Shown here: positions 7,164 through 12,096 of the stretch, piece by piece
Layout: each line of letters begins with the position of its first letter
Numbering within the stretch: position 1 is the stretch's first letter
Assembly (NCBI GenBank): GCA_003990745.1
Contig: RBNI01005816.1
Span: forward strand, 1 to 12,096
Direction of reading: 5' to 3'
Length of the DNA: 12,096 bases
Source: Jimgerdemannia flammicorona
Taxonomy: Eukaryota; Mucoromycota; Endogonomycetes; Endogonales; Endogonaceae
Made by a program: the position numbers and the translations under genes
Notes under the pieces: generated by a model
The model's database searches: none
What the model was told of the DNA's origin: nothing
Seen by the model: the letters and a program-made list of their open reading frames with translations, nothing else

Positions 7164-8108
7164 TGCTCCACTTCTTCAAAGTTCATTTCTTTCTCTTTTA
7201 GTGAGTTTCTTAAAGGTACTCGGCTGGGTGGGTTTATGATTTCTGGGTATCTATGAGGTGGATGTGAAGGGAGCTCAGGATACTTCATGCTTGGGTTCTT
7301 CTTTCTTAGTCTAAGTCTTTTTCTTGTTATTAAATTGTCTTTGGAGCAGAATTGGTCCAGCTGTTAGGATTCACTTGACCATAGTCTTGATTCTTGCCAG
7401 GCATTATTGTTGGTAATCACAACCAACTAGACAGCCTTGTTCTTGGATTTTTCTAGTAAGCCATTCAGGTAGTGCATCAAATAGATGGTCTGCTCTTGTA
7501 CCATTTTGTGCTTCGTCATTGGCAATGTATCCTAGGCCAATAGTGTTCAGGAGTGACTTAAGTTTTGTACAGAAGGTTTTGAATTCTTCTTTGCCATATA
7601 CATCAAATTTGAGGTTGCAGAGTTTTACTTGAGATTCAGCAATCATGGTTTCACTGTGATATTGAGCAATCATGAGTTGTTTGAGTCCAGGGGCTGTAGG
7701 GTGGGCTCCATATCCTGGGGCATTATTTGCTGCATTCTGAGCAACTACTGCAGGTCGGGTATCCCATGTGAGGGGTTTTTCAGGAAGAGTTCACCACCAT
7801 TCTTTGGCAGGTCCTCGGAAGAATATAACAACTCAGTGGACATAGGCTGTAGTAGTAGCAAAGAGTTGTTCCAGAGTGTGGTCTTGATTGTTTGTCAGAA
7901 CATGGTCAGCAACTCATTCATTAGTCTATTGATTGGCTTCGAAGTTGGTGTCAACTACACTAATGAAGCTTTGGACTTCTTGTGCAGTACTATTAAAGGT
8001 AGGTAGGCTTAGGTTTTTGGTAGGTCAGGTCTGTTCAGCTAAGGCAGTAATGGTTGCTGTCATTATGGCTACCTGGGCTATGAGGTTTAGAATCTGTTGG
8101 TTCGCCAT
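7164..8108 (-). pseudogene. Gag capsid region
   Basis: The capsid part of Gag packages element RNA. From MANQQILNLI (ATG 8108) the frame runs LPTFNSTAQEVQSFISVVDT, NFEAN, and RGPAKEWW-TLPEKPLTWD. This is the retrotransposon-Gag pattern in which F.G....V..F....E.YF is followed by L.G.A..WW. The C-terminal half reads FDVYGKEEFKTFCTKLKSLL and DHLFDALPEWL. Stops fall at, for example, 7791-7793 (TGA, probably Arg or Trp). ATG 8108 could be a second start for a conventional Gag, since the domain begins here, but the open frame continues upstream. The 7164-7400 part is a stop-interrupted, Lys/Gln-rich spacer before the knuckle. Confidence 0.88.
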
Positions 8109-9032
8109 ATTATTTACTGGAGGTAGTTGGAGTACTGGTAGTGGTGTTACTGGTACTACTTGAGATACTGGTGCAGAGTGTGAGGGTGTTCTTTGAGTCT
8201 ATGTAAGTTGCTGGAGTAATAGTTGTGGGTCTGGAGTAAGGGCTCGATAGATAGCTGTTTGTTGCTGTGTAGGTATATTCTGGCCTGATGGGGGGGCATC
8301 TCCTTCAGTAGTGTATCCAGGATCAAATTCACTGAGATACTCCTCCTCCTCTTCAGTTTGGTCCCCATGTAATTGGGTTTGCTCAGCATCGAAGTAGACA
8401 GAATCAGTTGTATATCTGATTTTGGATGGACTTAATTCAAAGTCAAGTTCTGGTTCAGTATTGGTTTCGGGTTCAGGTAGGGCTGTAGCAGGGCCTGCTT
8501 CTGGTTCAGGGTCAGATTGTTGATGAAGAGTTTCTCTTGCTTCTTCCTTAAGAATATGCCGGGCCTTGCTGTTCTGGAATCGGTAGTATAATGCAGTCTT
8601 GGTCCTGGTATGGTGAAAGTTGGTAGAGTTGAGCCACTTGGCTACAGAGGCTTGGGCTTCATGAGAAACTAAGGCTAGAAAGACTACTGATGGTTGTCCT
8701 AGGTTGCTCAGATTTGTAGAGCTGACAAAACTCTTGTTGAGAAGAGTAAAGAAGGCTTCTATAAGACCTTCTTCATCTTGACTTGCTGGGTGTAAAGCAA
8801 GGAGTTTGGTGAATAGGGTTTTGCCTATTTGCTGGTTTAATCAGAGTACTTCTTTCTTTGAATGAAGTTTGTCCCACTTGTTGCAGGTGTAAAGGTCAAA
8901 TTGTCCTTATATATCAGGTTCAATTCTCTCCAGATTATCAGATGGTTTAGGATAAATTCCAGTTCAGAGGTTGGGCTTTATACCAACTTGTAGGAATTTG
9001 CAGAGGGATTTTATAGTAGGGTAAGGAAGCAT
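8109..9032 (-). pseudogene. Long N-terminal extension of Gag (or separate upstream ORF)
   Basis: About 308 codons lie between ATG 9032 and the capsid-like start at 8108, all in the Gag-Pol frame. The first half looks like a folded, mostly helical segment (QQIGKTLFTKLLALHPA, EGLIEAFFTLLNKSFV, LVSHEAQASVAKWLN, ALYYRFQNSKARHILKEEAR). The second half is low-complexity: repeated PEPE/EPE, a run of five Glu (near 8341-8355), then Pro/Gln/Val-rich sequence. I recognise no family. Four stops interrupt it (8964-8966 TGA, a TAA after PDI, a TGA after KEVL, a TAG after QQLT). There is no frame change to Gag, so it may be a matrix-like domain or an independent protein with readthrough or internal initiation at 8108. 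Confidence 0.7.
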
Positions 9033-9059
9033 CTTGAAGCAAAATTAGATTGTAAACTG

Positions 9060-9068
9060 CTGCTACCA
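9060..9068 (-). other. Primer binding site, probably initiator tRNA-Met
   Basis: Three bases after the 5' LTR, the minus strand reads TGGTAGCAG. It starts with TGG, complementary to a tRNA CCA end, and TGGTAGC fits initiator tRNA-Met acceptors ending in GCUACCA, a common fungal primer. Nine bases is a short match; the tRNA identity needs the host gene. Confidence 0.75.
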
Positions 9069-9429
9069 AGTTGTAAGAGGGTTGCTTTTTAGGATAACTG
9101 TTACATAGTTCTGGAAGAGTTTTCTGGGAGTTCTGGATATTCTGGAAGACTGTTTTCTTATGATCAAGATCAATTTCATATGGAGTATGTCTTCTATGCT
9201 TATTGATTTCAAGATTGGGTTGACGTCTCAACCAAAGTCCTTTTTTGGACTAGTTCTAGATGTTCAGGATTTTCTGTATTTCAGGAAGTTAAAGAAACTA
9301 AGACTAGCTTAGTTGAATCAGCATATCACTGCAGACAATACCCAATTAGGAAATTTCATAATGGGGTTAAGAGTGGGACCTAACGGGAAGCAGATTTACT
9401 TAAGAGTGATTTATGGGTTATTAAATAGG

Positions 9430-9435
9430 TTTATT
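9430..9435 (-). terminator. AATAAA poly(A) signal in 5' LTR
   Basis: Conserved counterpart of 800-805. In a 5' LTR it would normally be bypassed or ignored by the transcription machinery. Its role is inferred from position. Confidence 0.45.
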
Positions 9436-9559
9436 CGCTATTCATGATATTACTATACTAGGAGTAGTTATATAAAGGAATATTGTGGGGAAGTATTTAG
9501 GAATATTCTTATGTTTCGAGTCTGTTCAAGTCTGTGATTCTGAGATCTGGGAGAGGGGG

Positions 9560-9567
9560 TATTTATA
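9560..9567 (-). promoter_or_regulatory. TATA box, likely genomic RNA promoter (5' LTR)
   Basis: TATAAATA on the minus strand, unchanged from the left LTR. It lies downstream of TGAGTCA sites at 9624-9630 and 9687-9693. This copy is the one that would have driven full-length RNA. Confidence 0.5.
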
Positions 9568-9623
9568 CTAGTGAGGGGCTATCTGGACTATGCTAGATAT
9601 GGATGTAGCACTAAGTGCCTTGC

Positions 9624-9693
9624 TGAGTCAGAATGCAGTCACATAGTATAAGTGTGATCTGACATGTCAAGAGATCATCTGACTGCTGAGTCA
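9624..9693. promoter_or_regulatory. Two TGAGTCA bZIP-type sites before the TATA box (5' LTR)
   Basis: Exact heptamers at 9624-9630 and 9687-9693, both upstream of the TATAAATA box in the transcribed direction. The first reads TGAGTCG in the left LTR, so which form is ancestral is open. Binding by a Gcn4/AP-1-type factor is inferred. Confidence 0.38.
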
Positions 9694-9744
9694 GTTCACA
9701 GTCATATTGTATAAGGCTAATCTAACTATACTATGACTGCTAGG

Positions 9745-9753
9745 CTATTTATA
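9745..9753 (-). promoter_or_regulatory. Second TATA-like box after the U3 frame (5' LTR)
   Basis: TATAAATAG, identical to the copy at 1115-1123 and just past the TAA of the U3 frame. Alternative candidate for the genomic promoter. Confidence 0.4.
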
Positions 9754-9756
9754 GGT

Positions 9757-10854
9757 TTAGACACTGTCTGGGTAGTCTTTGATGATATTACCATTGATGA
9801 CATCATCTCTGATGAAGTAGTCATCTAGGAAGAGTGGTTTCTGGATTACTTCTCCTTGTTTGCTGAGGTAATAATATATTGAGACTTTATCACTATCCTA
9901 CAGAATAGCATCATCTGTCTCATATGCTGGATAAGATATTGGTGGGCGAAGGAGTGGTATATTGTCTTCACTTTCATCGGATTCACTGTCTGCATATCTT
10001 CTATAGGTTACGATACTATAAGTTGCAGAGTTGTAGTAAGCTAGTGGCTGTGGCTCATGTCACTCATACTTAAGTGGTGGAGTGGTTGGTTTGATCTCGA
10101 GGGTTGTCTGGAGGTACAGGTTGTATTCTCCTGTCTCTTCATTATAGTTGAAGTAATCAGGAGTAAATACGGGTTAGTATTCGTACTAGTGGTCATTGTC
10201 CCAATAAGTCTTGTATGCTGTTATGAACTGTTGTAAGTTCATCGGCAAGGTTGGCAGGGTGATCAGAGTTGACAGGAATCCTTGGCTTGAGGTCATGTCG
10301 GTATCAGAGGGATCATTGTCTTCTACTTCATCTTTATCAAAGTGAATTATATCGTAGACATCCTTCATAGTGTATCTGACTTGAGGCATTTGCAGAATAT
10401 AGTTGTCTGAGTGCAGAAAGGTTATGTCTGTGGTCTGGATATACTCGAGATACTTGTGGTTGAGTTCTTATATCATATTGTCAATTTGGCCATAGGACAG
10501 AGTGGCAACCATTTCACTAATGGTAACTTAGAGGCAGGGAATAAAGGTGCTGTACTTGTAGAAGAGTTCTCAATGTTTGTGGGTGATGAGCTTCTGGTGT
10601 TGAGACATCTGGATAATGTCTGTATCATGGTGGTGTTCAACCATATCTTCCAGGAGGCAGCCAATCTGGTAGTAGCTTGAGATTTGTCTGATTCAGTGGG
10701 TCTTGTTAAGTATGTTCAGGGCATTTCATTGGGCTTTCACAAAGTAGAGGGGTGCCAGACTATGGATATTCATGAGGAGCAGGGGAGGTGTGGCTCGGTT
10801 GACAATAGCATTCCAAATGTCAGCATAGATGTAGTTGTAGATCTCAGTGGTCAT
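9757..10854 (-). pseudogene. U3-encoded accessory protein ORF, 5' LTR copy (broken)
   Basis: Same 366-codon frame as at 1127-2224, with the same ATG (10854) and TAA (9757-9759) and no indel between the copies. It carries about nine stops. Several lie where the left copy is open: TAA for CAA in DDMIQEL, TAG for TGG in AILWDGD, TGA for TGG near 10726-10728. Conversely, SKQGE is open here and stopped in the left copy. Conserved stretches include YTMKDVYDIIHFD, EVEDN-PSDTDMTSSQG, FTPDYFNYNEETGE and LFLDDYFIRDDVING. The complementary pattern of damage implies that the shared ancestor had far fewer stops, and perhaps none. No known domain is recognised; the product is predicted acidic and probably partly disordered in the middle. 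Confidence 0.72.
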
Positions 10855-10925
10855 GTTTGTGTATGTTCAGAAGTTGTGGTTGTTGTTTGTTTTGGTTCTT
10901 TGTTTTGACATGTCTTGGTGCCCAG

Positions 10926-10931
10926 TATATA
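10926..10931 (-). promoter_or_regulatory. TATA-like box upstream of the U3 ORF (5' LTR)
   Basis: TATATA core, with one change next to it compared with the left LTR, 72 bases before ATG 10854. Possible promoter for the U3 frame. Confidence 0.4.
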
Positions 10932-10993
10932 TGTATTTGGTCCTAATTGATAAGATTCTGTTTGTGTGAATCTTATGTTCCATGACTTCATGT

Positions 10994-11031
10994 TGACTCA
11001 GCTTTGTATACTGTGACTTCAGTTTGACTCA
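10994..11031. promoter_or_regulatory. Paired TGACTCA bZIP-type sites in U3 (5' LTR)
   Basis: TGACTCA at 10994-11000 and 11025-11031, identical to the left LTR although neighbouring bases have changed by transitions. Probable enhancer elements of the element promoter. Confidence 0.42.
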
Positions 11032-11144
11032 GCTTCATGATCATGCAGGTGATTTCCAGATTTGTTCAGAGGTTGTGTGTGATTTCAGTGGCTTGTTCAG
11101 AGGGTGATGTATGATTTCTATAGCTTGGAGGTTGTGCACTTACA

Positions 11145-11149
11145 GTACC
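11145..11149. repeat. Target-site duplication GTACC, right copy
   Basis: Exact repeat of 437-441 directly after the CA end of the right LTR. Confidence 0.95.
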
Positions 11150-12096
11150 ACCAGCCCCAGATCCTACTCCCCCACCCACTTCCCAGACTATAGTACTAAG
11201 TTACAGAGTACCATCAACTCTTCTAGCACTCTAGAGATATTTACCATCTTCTTCCAAAAGTTCCAGGGCAAACCATCCTCTCTTGATGCTATATCCAATA
11301 TAGTTATAGCAAGAACCTGGTGAATTTCCTCCTTCTGAACTAGTACCACTAAGCATCTCAGCTCATCTACTTACAGAGGGTACTATTTCTCCAGAGTATG
11401 TTCTATGGTAGCAACATCAGCCCCACCCTCCTCTTCACTCCACAGACCACTCCACCTCTCCTTCAATAAGCCCAGAATGTCTTGGGAACTATGGACCAGC
11501 AGCCCATCAGAATCAAGGACTTCCTCCCATTGCTGCCTTACTCTCTTTACCTGAAGGGACCTTAAAAGGAACTTAGAGGGCCTCTCCCCCTCCTCCAGCC
11601 CCTGCCAGTATAGCTATATAGCCAAACTCTCACTTATATCTCCTTCTCCTCTCTCAACACCTATTGCAACTCTACAACCTCCAGCTTTGCCCACATCACC
11701 CTCCAGTCCTCCACCCCCTCTAGGGCCAAAAGTCCTACCCAATCCTCCAAAAGTCCAGCCAATCTAGCAGAAGCCCAGATTACTCTCCTCCTCCTCAGCC
11801 TTTCTGTCACCTTGCCAGCTTCCCCTCAGTAAATCCTAGCAGCCTCCTTCAACCACACTCATTAGACACCAACTATGACATCCTCTTATACCTAACTCTC
11901 TATTTTCTACCAAATGTCCTCTGCCTACTTATCCCACAGCACCTTCTCTACCAACAAAGAGGAATTGAGACACCAATATCCAGGCCCATCCTCATTTCTC
12001 CCAAAATGACCCTATCCTAACAGCCCCTAGTAATCAGACTATAGATACTATACAGCCTCTAGTAACTTCCAAACATCTAGACCCCAGCAGTCTGCT
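11145..12096 (-). pseudogene. LINE (Tad-like) ORF2 remnant, endonuclease tail to RT start
   Basis: Upstream part of the LINE interrupted by the LTR element. Reading minus from the window edge: SDY near 12038, probably the SDH motif that closes the apurinic-type endonuclease with His changed to Tyr; then GRNEDGPGYWCLNSSLL (GPGYW.LN is typical of the LINE linker); a Glu/Leu-rich segment; WQGLEEGERPSKFLL; VLDSDG; EDGLPWNFWKKM, the RT start; and finally the VVL that continues as LLFKDKS at 440. GPGYW and SDY lie in one frame and EEGERPSK onward in another, so a small indel sits near 11608-11624. Several stops are present. No CpG is found in this fragment. The stretch 11650-11960 holds only the degenerate linker. 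Confidence 0.82.

Larger units (their letters stand above)
2725..9032 (-). pseudogene. gag-pol: Ty3/gypsy chromovirus Gag-Pol polyprotein (broken)
   Basis: The polyprotein would supply capsid, protease, polymerase and integrase for the element's copying cycle. I chose ATG 9032 because it is the first in this frame, 28 bases past the primer binding site. One frame holds Gag, CCHC knuckle, dUTPase, protease, RT, RNase H and integrase through to 3692, with no shift between Gag and Pol. After the 32-bp duplication at 3628-3691 the frame changes, and the integrase C-terminus and chromodomain follow. The total is roughly 2,090 codons. Many stops interrupt it (for example 8964-8966, 7791-7793, 5601-5603, 3852-3854, 3010-3012), mainly TGA where Arg (CGA) or Trp is expected, plus TAG/TAA for Gln. 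Apart from the 32-bp duplication I detected no indel. The C-terminal end is uncertain; I place it at TAG 2725-2727. Confidence 0.9.
9072..11144 (-). repeat. Right LTR, the 5' LTR of the Ty3/gypsy element
   Basis: Partner of 442-2514, 2073 bp, with intact ends TGTAAG and CTTACA. Next to the primer binding site, it is the 5' LTR and would start the genomic RNA. It keeps all landmarks of the other copy at +8630: the U3 frame, TATA boxes, bZIP sites and AATAAA. It shows more CpG dinucleotides than the left copy in my scan (about 15 against about 12), still few for 2 kb. In 9072-9429 I see no coding sequence; this is the inferred U5 and part of R. Confidence 0.97.

Noticed and set aside
7055..7288. 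Minus-strand open frame over the zinc knuckle region
   Set aside because: It is in a frame shifted from Gag. The CCHC ligands appear only in the Gag-Pol frame, so this is a shadow.
7629..8006. Plus-strand 125-codon open frame, the longest on that strand
   Set aside because: It is antisense to the Gag capsid with no homology I recognise; explained by the antisense of a decayed gene.
8947..9231. Minus-strand open frame across the LTR/primer-binding-site junction
   Set aside because: It runs through the LTR edge and the primer binding site in a frame different from Gag-Pol, and matches nothing. Chance opening.
11111..11323. Plus-strand open frame crossing the right LTR end
   Set aside because: It spans an insertion junction and LINE antisense sequence, so it cannot be an evolved gene.
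1..12096. Bacterial content: operons, CRISPR array, tRNA or rRNA genes
   Set aside because: I saw no regular spacer-repeat array, no cloverleaf sequence and no ribosomal motifs. The LTR and LINE content is eukaryotic.
1..12096. TGA decoded as Arg or Trp by an alternative genetic code
   Set aside because: TGA occurs at both Arg and Trp sites, and TAG/TAA also interrupt the frames. The two LTRs differ in where stops fall, so mutation explains it better than recoding.

Overview
The window is transposable-element DNA from a eukaryote, most likely a filamentous fungus. I base this on a chromodomain-bearing Ty3/gypsy element, a Tad-like LINE, and decay by C-to-T/G-to-A transitions centred on CpG. 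I cannot name the species. I see no intact host gene, and all recognisable coding lies on the minus strand.

Layout: a complete but dead LTR retrotransposon of 10,703 bp (442-11144) sits inside an older LINE. The LINE's endonuclease tail and the start of its reverse transcriptase lie at 11145-12096, and its reverse transcriptase continues at 1-441. The insertion is bounded by a perfect 5-bp duplication, GTACC (437-441 and 11145-11149). On the minus strand the element reads, from right to left: 5' LTR (9072-11144), primer binding site (9060-9068), gag-pol (9032 to about 2725), polypurine tract (2516-2528) and 3' LTR (442-2514). Both LTRs are exactly 2073 bp.

Gag-pol runs in a single frame from 9032 to 3692: a ~308-residue N-terminal extension, Gag capsid, CCHC knuckle, dUTPase, aspartic protease, reverse transcriptase, RNase H and integrase. 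A 32-bp tandem duplication (3628-3691) then shifts the frame, and the integrase C-terminus and chromodomain follow in the new frame. Many in-frame stops, mostly at expected Arg (CGA to TGA), Gln or Trp codons, show that the copy is inactive.

The most unusual part is in the LTRs. Each carries the remains of a 365-codon reading frame (1127-2224 and 9757-10854) with the same ATG, the same TAA and no indels. It has its own TATA-like box upstream, and the probable element promoter and poly(A) signal lie downstream. This suggests an accessory protein gene encoded in U3, of unknown function. With the dUTPase between nucleocapsid and protease and the long Gag extension, this is an elaborate fungal Ty3/gypsy lineage. 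Pairs of TG in one LTR opposite CA in the other point to CpG-directed mutation. The host LINE sequence has no CpG at all in about 1.39 kb.
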